Part shown: in pieces, positions 8,161 through 18,287 of the stretch
How positions within the stretch are numbered: position 1 is the stretch's first letter
Layout of the letters: each line of letters begins with the position of its first letter
From: Scleromatobacter sp039920745
Lineage (GTDB): Bacteria; Pseudomonadota; Gammaproteobacteria; Burkholderiales; Burkholderiaceae_C
Direction of reading: 5' to 3'
DNA length: 64,000 nt
NCBI GenBank assembly: GCA_039920745.1
Contig: JBDSDD010000026.1
Span: 1-64,000, forward strand
The notes under the pieces: model-generated
What the model was told of the DNA's origin: nothing
Database searches by the model: none
Seen by the model: only the letters and a program-made list of their open reading frames with translations
Program-made: the position numbers and the translations under genes

Positions 8161-9861
8161 TCAGGCGGCGACGGCGGTTTCGCGGCGCACGGCATCGGTG
8201 GCCTTGCGGAACGGGGCGATGCCGATACGGCGGGCCGTATCCACGAAGCGCTCGTTGGCGGCGCGCTGGTCGCGGAAGGTCTCGATCAGCGCCTGGATCA
8301 CGGACGGCACTTCTTCGGCCGCGAATGACGGGCCGATCACCTTGGCCGGCACCGACGCGCCGCTGAGCGTGCTGCCGTCGGAGCCGCCGACGCTGACCTG
8401 GTACCACTCGTCCCCGTCCTTGTCGATGCCGAGGATGCCGATGTGGCCGGTGTGGTGGTGGCCGCAGGAGTTCATGCAGCCGCTGATGTGCAGGTCGATG
8501 TCGCCCAGGTCGAGCAGCGCGTCGAGGTCGTCGAACTGCTCGGTGATGGCGGCTGCGATCGGCAGCGAGCGGGCGTTGGCCAGCGCGCACAGGTCGCCGC
8601 CGGGGCAGGCGATCATGTCGGTCAGCAGGCCGATGTTGGGCGTGGCGAAGCCGGCTTCCTGGGCGGCGTGCCAGACGGCGCGCAGGTCGGCCTCGCGCAC
8701 CCACGGCAGGATCAGGTTCTGGTCGTGCGACACGCGCAGCTCGCCCAGCGAGTAGCGGTCGGACATCGTCGCCGCCGCCTCCATCTGCTGCGAGGTGACG
8801 TCGCCGGGCGGCAGGCCCGGGCGCTTCAGCGACAGCGTGACGGCACGGTAGCCCTCGATCTGGTGCGCGTGCACGTTGCGGTCGAGCCAGCGCAAGAAGG
8901 GCACGGGGGCGGCGCCGGTGCGGTTCGGATCGAACCCGCCGATGGCCGGGCGCACCTTCTCGGGACGCGTGAAGAACGCGGCAACGCGGTCGAATTCGGC
9001 TTGCGGGATGATGTGTGCGCTGCCGCCGACGTCGTCGGCCAGGATCTTGCGGTACTCCGCGTCGACCTGGTCGAAGAACTTCTGGCCCTCGGCCTTCACC
9101 AGGATCTTGATGCGCGCCTTGTAGGCGTTGTCGCGCCGGCCGAAGCGGTTGTACACGCGCACGATCGCCTCGACGTAGACCAGGATCTGGTTCCACGGCA
9201 GGAACTCGGTGGCGACGCTGCCGATGACCGGCGTGCGGCCCATGCCGCCGCCGACCAGCACCTTGAAGCCGACTTCGCCGGCGTCGTTCTTGCGCAACTG
9301 CAGGCCGATGTCGTGCCAGGCGATCGCGGCGCGGTCCTCAACGGCGCCACTCACGGCGATCTTGAACTTGCGCGGCAAGAAGGCGAATTCTGGCTGCAAC
9401 GTGCTCCATTGACGCAGCAACTCGCAGTAAGGTCGCGGATCGACGATCTCGTCCGGGGCGATGCCGGCGAACACGTCGGAGGTGATGTTGCGGATGCAGT
9501 TGCCTGAGGTCTGGATGCCGTGCATGTCGACATCTGCGAGCAAATCCATCGCATCGGCTGACTTTTCGATCGGAATCCAGTTGAACTGCGCGTTCTGGCG
9601 CGTGGTGAAATGGAGGAAGTCGCGGTCGAGCTCCTTGGCCATGCGGGCCAGCTGGCGCAACTGGCGGCTGGCGAGTTCACCGTAGGGGATCGCGACGCGC
9701 AACATCGGCGCGTGGCGCTGGATGTACCAGCCGTTCTGCAGGCGCAAGGGGCGGAATTCGTCGTCGCCCAGCTCGCCGGCCAGGTTGCGGTCGAGCTGAT
9801 CACGGAACTGTGCAGCCCTGGCATGGACAAACTGGCGGTCGAATTCGGTGTACTGGTACAT
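8161..9861 (-). CDS. cysI: Sulfite reductase hemoprotein subunit (nitrite/sulfite reductase family)
   Basis: 566 residues. Six-electron reduction of sulfite to sulfide with siroheme and a [4Fe-4S] cluster. The cluster/siroheme cysteines are visible as CPGGDLC near residue 416 and CMNSC near residue 462 (SGCMNSCGHHHTGHIG). The N-terminal domain has RNAQFNWIP and TSGNCIRN. No CysJ flavoprotein is adjacent. Instead fdxA and a ferredoxin reductase lie downstream, which suggests ferredoxin-driven reduction. First gene of the minus-strand sulfur operon; its promoter shares the 127-base gap with the divergent patatin gene. Confidence 0.93.
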   Translation of the reverse strand: MYQYTEFDRQFVHARAAQFRDQLDRNLAGELGDDEFRPLRLQNGWYIQRHAPMLRVAIPYGELASRQLRQLARMAKELDRDFLHFTTRQNAQFNWIPIEKSADAMDLLADVDMHGIQTSGNCIRNITSDVFAGIAPDEIVDPRPYCELLRQWSTLQPEFAFLPRKFKIAVSGAVEDRAAIAWHDIGLQLRKNDAGEVGFKVLVGGGMGRTPVIGSVATEFLPWNQILVYVEAIVRVYNRFGRRDNAYKARIKILVKAEGQKFFDQVDAEYRKILADDVGGSAHIIPQAEFDRVAAFFTRPEKVRPAIGGFDPNRTGAAPVPFLRWLDRNVHAHQIEGYRAVTLSLKRPGLPPGDVTSQQMEAAATMSDRYSLGELRVSHDQNLILPWVREADLRAVWHAAQEAGFATPNIGLLTDMIACPGGDLCALANARSLPIAAAITEQFDDLDALLDLGDIDLHISGCMNSCGHHHTGHIGILGIDKDGDEWYQVSVGGSDGSTLSGASVPAKVIGPSFAAEEVPSVIQALIETFRDQRAANERFVDTARRIGIAPFRKATDAVRRETAVAA

Positions 9862-9988
9862 CGCTGTCTTCTCTGTGCTCGGCAGGGGCTGAGCGCCCTG
9901 GCCCGGATTGAAGAGACAATGTAGTGAAGCTCCTTCATAACTGGAACTACACTTTTTCTATGGGATCATGCTTTTGAGGAATATAGAA
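9862..9988. promoter_or_regulatory. Divergent promoter region cysI / patatin with inverted repeat
   Basis: The DNA around 9915-9985 is AT-richer than its surroundings. It contains an inverted repeat TGTAGT (9920-9925) ... ACTACA (9946-9951) with 20 bases between the arms. The patatin start at 9989 is preceded by TGAGGA. A CysB site would be expected for cysI, but I cannot verify one by eye. Confidence 0.4.
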
Positions 9989-10957
9989 ATGCGCTTTCCG
10001 ATCATCGCTGACCGCGTTCGCGCTGTTGGCGTGGCCTTGGTGCTTGTTGGATCTGCGCTGTTGTCGGGCTGCCAGACGACCTCCGGTGGCCACTCCCCGG
10101 TCGAGCAAGCGGCGGTCTGTCCACAGCCGGCATCCGCTCCGCCCGAGGTCGTGCCCGCGCCCAAGCCGACGCGCCCGCCGCGCATCGCCCTGGCGCTCGG
10201 CGGTGGCGCTGCCCGTGGTTTCGCCCACATCGGCGTGATCGAGGTGCTCGAGGAGAACGGCATCCGGCCGGACATCGTCACCGGCACCTCGGCCGGCAGC
10301 CTGGTCGCCGCGATGTACGCGTCGGGTCGCACTGGCAAGGAACTGGAGACGATCGCGCTGAACATGGACGAGTCGGCGCTCACCGACTGGTCGTTCCCCG
10401 GCCGCGGCCTGATCCGCGGCGAGGCACTGGCGCACTACGTGCGCGAGCAGGTCGGCAACCGGCCGTTCGAGCAGATGAAGATCGCGTTGGGCATCGTCGC
10501 CACCGACCTCGACAGCGGCAAGCCGATCCTGTTTCGGCGCGGCGACGTCGGCACGGCGGTGCGCGCGTCCAGTGCCGTGCCGGCCGTGTTCCAGCCGGTC
10601 AAGATCGGCACTCACGAGTACGTCGACGGCGGCCTGACCTCGCCCGTGCCCGTGCGTTCCGCGCGCGACATGGGCGCCGACGTCATCATCGCCGTCGACA
10701 TCTCGCAACTGCCTGACGGCGGCGACACCAGCAACGCGCTGCATATGCTGCTGCAGACCTTCTCCATCATGGGCCGCAGCATCAACGAGCTCGAACTGAA
10801 GGAAGCCGAAGTGGTGCTGCGCCCGAGGTTGCCAGGCGTGGCGGGCACGGACTTCGCCGTCCGCAAGAAGAACATCGATGCGGGCCGCGATGCGGCGCTG
10901 GCGATGCTTGCGCTGATCAAGGCGAAGGTGGCGATGCAGGTGCCGCTCGTCCGCTGA
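9989..10957 (+). CDS. Patatin-like phospholipase family lipoprotein (RssA-like)
   Basis: 322 residues with a lipoprotein signal peptide: LLSGC, lipidated Cys28, followed by a Pro-rich linker (about residues 45-63). The patatin domain starts at IALALGGGAARGFAHIG (oxyanion GGG), has the nucleophile elbow GTSAG with Ser101, and the DGG dyad Asp213 in YVDGGLTSPVPV. These are the residues of a Ser-Asp lipid acyl hydrolase. The ATG at 9989 is preferred over one at 9968 because GAGGA lies about nine bases before it and the signal peptide starts there. Probably anchored in the outer membrane facing the periplasm. Substrate unknown. Confidence 0.9.
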   Translation: MRFPIIADRVRAVGVALVLVGSALLSGCQTTSGGHSPVEQAAVCPQPASAPPEVVPAPKPTRPPRIALALGGGAARGFAHIGVIEVLEENGIRPDIVTGTSAGSLVAAMYASGRTGKELETIALNMDESALTDWSFPGRGLIRGEALAHYVREQVGNRPFEQMKIALGIVATDLDSGKPILFRRGDVGTAVRASSAVPAVFQPVKIGTHEYVDGGLTSPVPVRSARDMGADVIIAVDISQLPDGGDTSNALHMLLQTFSIMGRSINELELKEAEVVLRPRLPGVAGTDFAVRKKNIDAGRDAALAMLALIKAKVAMQVPLVR

Positions 10958-10973
10958 CCCTGAAACGGACATG

Positions 10974-10999
10974 AAAAAACCCGGCCTCGGCCGGGTTTT
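10974..10999 (+). terminator. Rho-independent terminator after patatin gene
   Basis: A run of A, then stem CCCGGC/GCCGGG closed around a short loop at 10980-10995, then TTTTG. The flanking A and T runs make it usable in both directions, so it may also end the convergent phasin transcript. Confidence 0.85.
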
Positions 11000-11040
11000 G
11001 CATTGAGGCGCCGCGAACGACGCCGCCAGGTTGCGCCCGT

Positions 11041-11598
11041 TCAGGCGGCGGCCTTCTTGGTCGCCTTGGTGGCCGTCGTGGTGGCCTTCACGGCCGAGTT
11101 GGCCAGCGACTGGAAGTTGGCTTCGGCGGTCTCGGTGGCCTGCTTGGTGGCCTTCTGGACGCTTTCCATCGCGTTGGTGGCCGCGGCGATGGCCGACTTC
11201 ACCAGGGCGGCAGCGGACTCGGTGCCGGCCGGCGCGTTCTTGACGGCGCCGTCGATGGCGGACGCGATGTTCGCCTGGGCGGCGGCGACCTGCGCTTCGG
11301 CGACCTTGGACACTTCGGCGTTCGTGGAGGCGGCGATGTCGTACAGGTGGCGGCCGTAGGCGGCGGCCTTCTCGGCGGCGGGTTGCAGCAGGCCGGCTTG
11401 CAGGGCCAGCAGTTCCTGGGCATCCTTGGCGCCGAGGCTGGCGGCGGCCGTGGACTGCGCTTCGGTCATCGACGCCTTGGCGACCTGAAGGTTCAATTCG
11501 ACGAGCTTCTCGACGCCTTCGAACGCCTTGTTGGTCAGGTCGAACAGGGTTTCGAGGTTGGCCTTCTGGGCGGCGATGATTTGTTCAGCGGTCAGCAT
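11041..11598 (-). CDS. phaP: Phasin family protein (PHA granule-associated)
   Basis: 185 residues, Ala-rich and predicted all-helical, starting MLTAEQIIAAQKANLETLF. That opening and the following FEGVEKLVELNLQ are typical of phasin_2 family proteins, which coat polyhydroxyalkanoate granules. The C-terminus is a Lys/Ala/Thr tail (KATTTATKATKKAAA) like the PhaP/PhaF DNA- or granule-binding tails. The ATG at 11598 has AGGAG eight bases upstream; the frame extends to 11667 without support. Two palindromes resembling PhaR operators lie upstream (11659-11672, 11719-11731), consistent with PHA-responsive control. Confidence 0.9.
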   Translation of the reverse strand: MLTAEQIIAAQKANLETLFDLTNKAFEGVEKLVELNLQVAKASMTEAQSTAAASLGAKDAQELLALQAGLLQPAAEKAAAYGRHLYDIAASTNAEVSKVAEAQVAAAQANIASAIDGAVKNAPAGTESAAALVKSAIAAATNAMESVQKATKQATETAEANFQSLANSAVKATTTATKATKKAAA

Positions 11599-11658
11599 GG
11601 AATGGATCTCCTGAGGTTTCTGGTTTGAAAGCAGGGTTGCATCGCGCCGCAAAATCTT

Positions 11659-11731
11659 TTGCTGCATTGCAACATGGAACCAAGTATAGGGCGGTGCGAA
11701 GCTTTTGCAAGCCTATTTGCTGCAGCGCAGC
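11659..11731. promoter_or_regulatory. Candidate PhaR operators upstream of phasin gene
   Basis: TTGC-N6-GCAA lies at 11659-11672, and a perfect GCTGC-AGC-GCAGC palindrome at 11719-11731. The latter contains CTGC-N3-GCAG, a pattern I recall as the PhaR site described in Paracoccus. Both sit 60-135 bases before the phasin start. phaR itself is not in the window. Confidence 0.5.
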
Positions 11732-11779
11732 ATCCTTTAGGGCTATCCCTCCAAGCCGTCGTCCTTTGTACACCTGACT

Positions 11780-12745
11780 GTGATTGCTTTCCACTTCGAT
11801 CCACATATCCTGCCGCTGCCACCGGGTCATCGCTTCCCCATCGGCAAGTACGCCCTGCTGCGCCTGCGCGTCGAGGGCGATCCGCGCGGCATCGAACTGC
11901 GCATCGCGGGCCCGGCCAGCGAGGGCGAACTGGCGTTGGCGCATGACCCGAGCTACATCTGCGACGTCCTGGCCGGCACACTGAGCCCCGCGCGCCAGCG
12001 CGAGATCGGCTTCGAATGGACGCCGGCGCTCGCGACACGGGCCGTCTGGTCGGTCGGCGCGACGATCGCGGCCGCGCGCCAGGCGCTTTTTGGCGCTGAC
12101 ATGGAGCGGACTGCAGGCGGCATCAGCGCCAGCCTGGGCGGCGGCACGCACCACGCGAACGCCACTCAGGGCTCGGGCTACTGCGTGTTCAACGACGTGG
12201 CCGTGGCGGCGCGACTGATGCAGGCCGAGTGGCACCGCCACCATCGCACGCTGCTGCAGGTGGCGGTCATCGACCTCGACGTGCACCAGGGCAACGGCAC
12301 CGCGGCCATCTTCGCGGACGACGAGACCGTGTTCACCTTCTCGATGCACGGCGAACGCAACTTCCCCTTCCGCAAATCGCCCAGCGATCTCGACGTCGGC
12401 CTGCCCGACGGCTGCGCCGACGAAGCCTACCTGGACGCGCTGCGCCCGGCGCTCGACGAGGTCTGGCGCCGCATGGCCGCGCGACCTCCCGGGCTGGTGT
12501 TCTACGTGGCCGGTGCCGATCCGCACGAAGGGGACCGCCTCGGGCGCCTGAAGCTGACGACGGCCGGCCTGGCCGCGCGCGACCAGATCGTCCTGGATGC
12601 GCTGCGCGAGCGCGGCATCCCTGCGGTGGTCCTGATGGCCGGCGGCTACGGGCACGTGGTCGACACGACGGTGGACGTGCATCTGCAGACACTGCGCATC
12701 GCCGAGCGGGCCCAGGGGGCTTGGGCACGCATCAGCGCCGCTTGA
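11780..12745 (+). CDS. Histone deacetylase-family metal-dependent amidohydrolase
   Basis: 321 residues, GTG start. Belongs to the zinc deacetylase family shared with acetoin-utilisation AcuC and acetylpolyamine hydrolases. Active-site residues are visible: GGGTHHA with His124/His125, DLDVHQGNG with Asp167 and His169, and GADPHEGDRLG with Asp247 (third metal ligand). SMHGERNFPF is also typical. The natural substrate in bacteria is usually unknown (acetylated protein lysines or small amides). Followed after 45 bases by a co-directional thioesterase, nitroreductase and dehydrogenase series. Confidence 0.9.
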   Translation: MIAFHFDPHILPLPPGHRFPIGKYALLRLRVEGDPRGIELRIAGPASEGELALAHDPSYICDVLAGTLSPARQREIGFEWTPALATRAVWSVGATIAAARQALFGADMERTAGGISASLGGGTHHANATQGSGYCVFNDVAVAARLMQAEWHRHHRTLLQVAVIDLDVHQGNGTAAIFADDETVFTFSMHGERNFPFRKSPSDLDVGLPDGCADEAYLDALRPALDEVWRRMAARPPGLVFYVAGADPHEGDRLGRLKLTTAGLAARDQIVLDALRERGIPAVVLMAGGYGHVVDTTVDVHLQTLRIAERAQGAWARISAA

Positions 12746-12790
12746 GCGTCCTCGCCCACAATGCGCGCATCGTCCTGACGCGTTGAAGAG

Positions 12791-13276
12791 ATGAGCATCC
12801 CTGCCACCGAACCGACCCGCCGCGGCCCTGAGCCACGCAGCGCCTACGCGGCGTACCGTCCCATCACGACGCGCTGGATGGACAACGACGTCTACGGCCA
12901 CGTCAACAACGTCGTCTACTACAGCTTCTTCGACACCGCCGTCAACGGCCTGCTGATGGACGCCGGCGTCCTCGACATCCACCATGGCGAGGTCATTGGA
13001 CTGGTCGTCGAGACCCAGTGCAACTTCTTCTCGCCGATCGCGTTCCCGCAGGCGGTCAGCGCCGGCGTGCGCGTGGCCAGGCTCGGGCGCTCCAGCGTGC
13101 GCTACGAGATCGGCTTGTTCGCCGGCGACGCGCCCGAGAGCGCGGCCGCCGGCCATTTCATCCACGTCTACGTCGACCGCGTCGCACGGCGCCCGGTGCC
13201 CTTGCCGGAGCCGCTCGAGTTGGTGCTGCAGTCGTGGATCGTCAACCCGTCTTCCGAAGGAATGAATCCAAGATGA
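12791..13276 (+). CDS. Acyl-CoA thioesterase, 4HBT/hotdog family
   Basis: 161 residues forming one hotdog domain. The catalytic region RWMDNDVYGHVNNVVYYSFF carries the Asp and the HVNN signature of 4-hydroxybenzoyl-CoA thioesterase/YbgC/FadM relatives. HGEVIGLVVETQCNFFSPI and RVARLGRSSVRYEIGLF follow as in the family. Hydrolyses acyl-CoA to acid plus CoA; chain preference cannot be read. The stop overlaps the nitroreductase start by four bases (ATGA). Confidence 0.88.
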   Translation: MSIPATEPTRRGPEPRSAYAAYRPITTRWMDNDVYGHVNNVVYYSFFDTAVNGLLMDAGVLDIHHGEVIGLVVETQCNFFSPIAFPQAVSAGVRVARLGRSSVRYEIGLFAGDAPESAAAGHFIHVYVDRVARRPVPLPEPLELVLQSWIVNPSSEGMNPR

Positions 13277-13965
13277 GCGATCAATCCAGCACCGCGGTCG
13301 ACGCCGCGATCACGTCCCGCCGCTCCATCCGCGCCTTCCTTCCGACGCCTGTTTCCGAGGCGACGGTGCGCGAGATCCTGGACGTGGCGTCGCGCGCGCC
13401 GTCGGGCACCAATACGCAGCCGTGGAAGGTGCACGTGCTGGCCGGCGACGCGCGCCAGCGCCTCAGCGACGCCATCATGGTTGCGTACAACGACCCGACC
13501 GAGCGCGCGCAGCACGCAGAGGAGTACGACTACTACCCGCGCGAATGGGTCTCGCCCTACATCGACCGGCGCCGCAAGATCGGCTGGGATCTTTACGGGC
13601 TGCTGGAAATCGGCAAGACCGACAAGGGCAAGATGCACGCGCAGCACGGGCGCAACTACGTGTTCTTCGACGCGCCGGTCGGCCTGATCTTCACGATCGA
13701 CCGCATCATGGCCAAGGGCAGCTGGCTCGACTACGGCATGTTCCTGGAAAACATCATGGTCGCCGCGCGCGGCCGGGGCCTGGACACCTGCCCACAGGCT
13801 GCGTTCACGCAGTTCCACCGCGTGATCAAGGGCGAATTGGGCCTCGGCGACCACGAGATGGTCGTCTGCGGCATGGCGCTGGGCGTCGCCGATCCCGAGG
13901 CCGTGGCCAACCGGTTGACGACGGCCCGCGCCAGCGTCGACGAATTCGCATCCTTCCATTCATGA
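13273..13965 (+). CDS. Nitroreductase family FMN-dependent oxidoreductase
   Basis: 230 residues. Begins MSDQSSTAVDAAITSRRSIR; the RRSIRAF phosphate-binding segment and APSGTNTQPW (FMN loop) are diagnostic. Then come DYGMFLENIMVAARGRGLDTCPQAAF and MVVCGMALGVADPEA near the end. Uses NAD(P)H to reduce nitroaromatics, quinones or enones; the physiological substrate is unknown. Translationally coupled upstream to the thioesterase and downstream to the dehydrogenase (each with a four-base overlap). Confidence 0.9.
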   Translation: MSDQSSTAVDAAITSRRSIRAFLPTPVSEATVREILDVASRAPSGTNTQPWKVHVLAGDARQRLSDAIMVAYNDPTERAQHAEEYDYYPREWVSPYIDRRRKIGWDLYGLLEIGKTDKGKMHAQHGRNYVFFDAPVGLIFTIDRIMAKGSWLDYGMFLENIMVAARGRGLDTCPQAAFTQFHRVIKGELGLGDHEMVVCGMALGVADPEAVANRLTTARASVDEFASFHS

Positions 13966-14954
13966 ACCTCGCCACCATCTTCATCGCCCGCCGTGTGTTC
14001 GGCGACATCGTCGACCGCCTGCGCGCCCACTTCGACGTGCGCACCCACGACGGCGAGGCACCGCTGTCGCAGCCCGACCTGATCGCCGCGCTGCAGGGCT
14101 GCGCCGGCGTGTACATCACCGGCAGCGAGAAGATCGACGCGACGCTGCTCGCAGCCTGCCCGCAACTGAAGGCCGTGTGCACGATGGCGGTGGGCTACAA
14201 CAACATCGACGTCGCGGCCTGCACGGCGCGCGGCGTCGTCGTCACCAACGCGCCGGGCGTGCTCACCGAGACCACCGCCGATTTCGGCTTCGCGCTGATG
14301 ATGGCCAGCGCGCGCCGCATCTCCGAGAGCGAACGCTTCCTGCGCGAGGGACAGTGGCAGCATTGGGGCTTCGACATGTTCGCCGGCGGCGACGTGCACG
14401 GCGCGACGCTCGGCATCCTCGGCATGGGTCGCATCGGCCAGGCCATCGCCAAGCGCGGCCACGGCGGCTTCGACATGAGCGTGGCGTATCACAACCGCAG
14501 CCGCCTGGCGCCCGACATCGAGGCGTCGTTGGGCGCCACGTGGATGACGCTGCCTGACTTGCTGCGCAGCGTTGACCACCTGGTCATCGTCACGCCCTAC
14601 AGCGCCGAGACGCACCACCTGATCGGCGCCGACCAGCTCGCGTTGATGAAGCCCACGGCGACGCTGACCAACATCGCGCGCGGCGGCGTGGTCGACGATG
14701 CGGCGCTGGCCGCAGCACTGGCCGCGGGCACGATCGCGGCGGCGGGGCTGGACGTGTTCGAGGGCGAGCCGACGGTGACACCGGCGTTGCTCGCGCTGCG
14801 CAACGTGGTGCTGACGCCGCACATCGCGAGCGCGAGCGTGCCGACGCGGCGTGCGATGGCCAATCTTGCCGTGGACAACTTGCTGGCGGTGTTCGGCGTC
14901 GGGCCGGATGCAGGCAGGCCGCCAACGGCATTGAATCCCGAGGTGCTCGCGTAG
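13962..14954 (+). CDS. D-2-hydroxyacid dehydrogenase (glyoxylate/hydroxypyruvate reductase-like)
   Basis: 330 residues with the 2-hydroxyacid dehydrogenase layout. The NAD(P)-binding GMGRIGQAIA lies in the middle of the chain. The catalytic triad appears as Arg in NIARGGVVDD, Glu in GLDVFEGEP and His in LTPHIASAS. The sequence is most like GhrB/GyaR D-glycerate dehydrogenases, which reduce glyoxylate and hydroxypyruvate. Last gene of the thioesterase-nitroreductase-dehydrogenase operon, followed by a terminator. GhrB versus another D-lactate-type specificity is not decided. Confidence 0.88.
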   Translation: MNLATIFIARRVFGDIVDRLRAHFDVRTHDGEAPLSQPDLIAALQGCAGVYITGSEKIDATLLAACPQLKAVCTMAVGYNNIDVAACTARGVVVTNAPGVLTETTADFGFALMMASARRISESERFLREGQWQHWGFDMFAGGDVHGATLGILGMGRIGQAIAKRGHGGFDMSVAYHNRSRLAPDIEASLGATWMTLPDLLRSVDHLVIVTPYSAETHHLIGADQLALMKPTATLTNIARGGVVDDAALAAALAAGTIAAAGLDVFEGEPTVTPALLALRNVVLTPHIASASVPTRRAMANLAVDNLLAVFGVGPDAGRPPTALNPEVLA

Positions 14955-14969
14955 GCGCCTGCGTCCATG

Positions 14970-14998
14970 AAAAAAGGCCGGCAATGCCGGCCTTTTGC
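14970..14998 (+). terminator. Rho-independent terminator between ghrB-like gene and hppA
   Basis: AAAAAA, then stem AAGGCCGGC-aat-GCCGGCCTT, then TTTTGCG. The symmetric A and T tracts suit bidirectional termination of the two convergent genes. Confidence 0.88.
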
Positions 14999-15034
14999 GT
15001 TTCGCGCGCAGGGCGCGCGCGAAGAGCAGGGCGC

Positions 15035-17272
<2,238 letters not shown>

Positions 17273-17515
17273 CAAGAGTTGTCTCCATTCCTAGTGTGGA
17301 TCGGACGCGCCTCACCCCGTAGTTCGGCAATTCTTCTTCAGTCTGTCAGCAAGGACGCGGGACGATCCTAGCGGGGCGTCGCCTCGATTCGACATGGTGT
17401 TTTCCTTCGGGTTCGCTCGGCTGCAACGCGGGATTCGAGGGGGCCTGAAGTCGGCTCGTCGTGCCCACCCCGTAGAATGCGGGTATTCCCGCGAACCTGC
17501 CCCTCTGAGCACCCC
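17273..17515. promoter_or_regulatory. Divergent promoter region hppA / ppa
   Basis: 243 bases between the two pyrophosphatase genes. The decamer CACCCCGTAG occurs twice (about 17314 and 17466). A GCGGG-TATT-CCCGC hairpin lies about 25 bases before the ppa start. No other gene is seen. Confidence 0.45.
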
Positions 17516-18067
17516 ATGAGCCTCCATCAAGTGTCCCCCGGCGCCAAGGCGCCCGAAGAATTCAACGTCATCATCGAGATCCCCATGAACGCGGATCCGA
17601 TCAAGTACGAAGTGGACAAGGAAAGCGGCGCGTTGTTCGTCGACCGCTTCATGACCACCGCGATGCACTACCCGTGCAACTACGGCTACGTGCCGCGCAC
17701 GCTGGCAGACGACGGCGATCCGGTCGACGTCCTCGTGATCACCCCGTTCCCGCTGACGCCTGGCGTGGTCGTCACCTGCCGCGCCATCGGCGTGCTGATG
17801 ATGGACGACGAGGCCGGCGGCGACGCCAAGCTGCTCGCGGTCCCGACATCCAAGATCCTGCCGATCTACGACCACTGGCAGAAGCCCGAGGACATCAACC
17901 AGATGCGCCTGAAGGCGATCCAGCATTTCTTCGAGCACTACAAGGACCTGGAGCCGAACAAGTGGGTCAAGGTCAAGGGCTGGGAAGGTCCGGAGAGCGC
18001 GCGTGCCGAGATCACCTCGGGCATGGCCGCTTACGAAGCCGACATGGCTGGCAAGGCCGGCAAGTAA
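17516..18067 (+). CDS. ppa: Soluble inorganic pyrophosphatase (family I)
   Basis: 183 residues, the normal length. Hydrolyses PPi to two phosphates in the cytosol with Mg2+. Family signatures: EIPMNADPIKYEVDKESGAL, YPCNYGYVPRTLADDGDPVD (the DxDPxD metal site) and IGVLMMDDEAGGDAKLLAVP, then EHYKDLEPNKWVKVKGW. The ATG at 17516 begins the conserved part. Faces away from hppA, so the cell has both a wasteful and an energy-conserving PPi sink encoded side by side. Confidence 0.95.
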   Translation: MSLHQVSPGAKAPEEFNVIIEIPMNADPIKYEVDKESGALFVDRFMTTAMHYPCNYGYVPRTLADDGDPVDVLVITPFPLTPGVVVTCRAIGVLMMDDEAGGDAKLLAVPTSKILPIYDHWQKPEDINQMRLKAIQHFFEHYKDLEPNKWVKVKGWEGPESARAEITSGMAAYEADMAGKAGK

Positions 18068-18087
18068 GCCTCGCCGCCCGATATCGA

Positions 18088-18115
18088 AAGAGCCCTCTTC
18101 GCGAGGGCTTTTTCG
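18088..18115 (+). terminator. Rho-independent terminator after ppa
   Basis: Stem AGCCCTC-ttcg-GAGGGCT followed by TTTTTCG. A stable UUCG-type tetraloop caps the stem. Confidence 0.9.
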
Positions 18116-18138
18116 TTTCTGGATGGCGCGACGGATCG

Positions 18139-18258
18139 TCAGGCCATGCCGTGCAGGCGCTTCAGCGCGCCGAGCAGGTCGAACTGGGACATCGCGGCGA
18201 TCACGACGGCGATGAGGGCCACGACCACCAAGGTGCGAAGAAGGCGGGACTTGTTCAT
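18139..18258 (-). CDS. Small single-span membrane protein (39 aa), unknown function
   Basis: 39 residues starting MNKSRLLRTL with AGGAAAT eight bases upstream of the ATG at 18258. A basic N-terminus, one hydrophobic helix (about residues 9-25, LVVVALIAVVIAAMSQF) and a short amphipathic tail fit a single membrane pass with the N-terminus inside. It lies 29 bases after the ABC permease stop on the same strand, so it is probably co-transcribed. Too small to assign a family; a small subunit or regulator of the exporter is inference only. Confidence 0.6.
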   Translation of the reverse strand: MNKSRLLRTLVVVALIAVVIAAMSQFDLLGALKRLHGMA

Positions 18259-18287
18259 GAGATTTCCTGTTGAGTGACTGAAGGGAT

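Noticed and set aside
17312..17938. 208-codon minus-strand ORF over ppa
   Set aside because: Shadow of ppa; low-complexity His/Asp/Arg composition.
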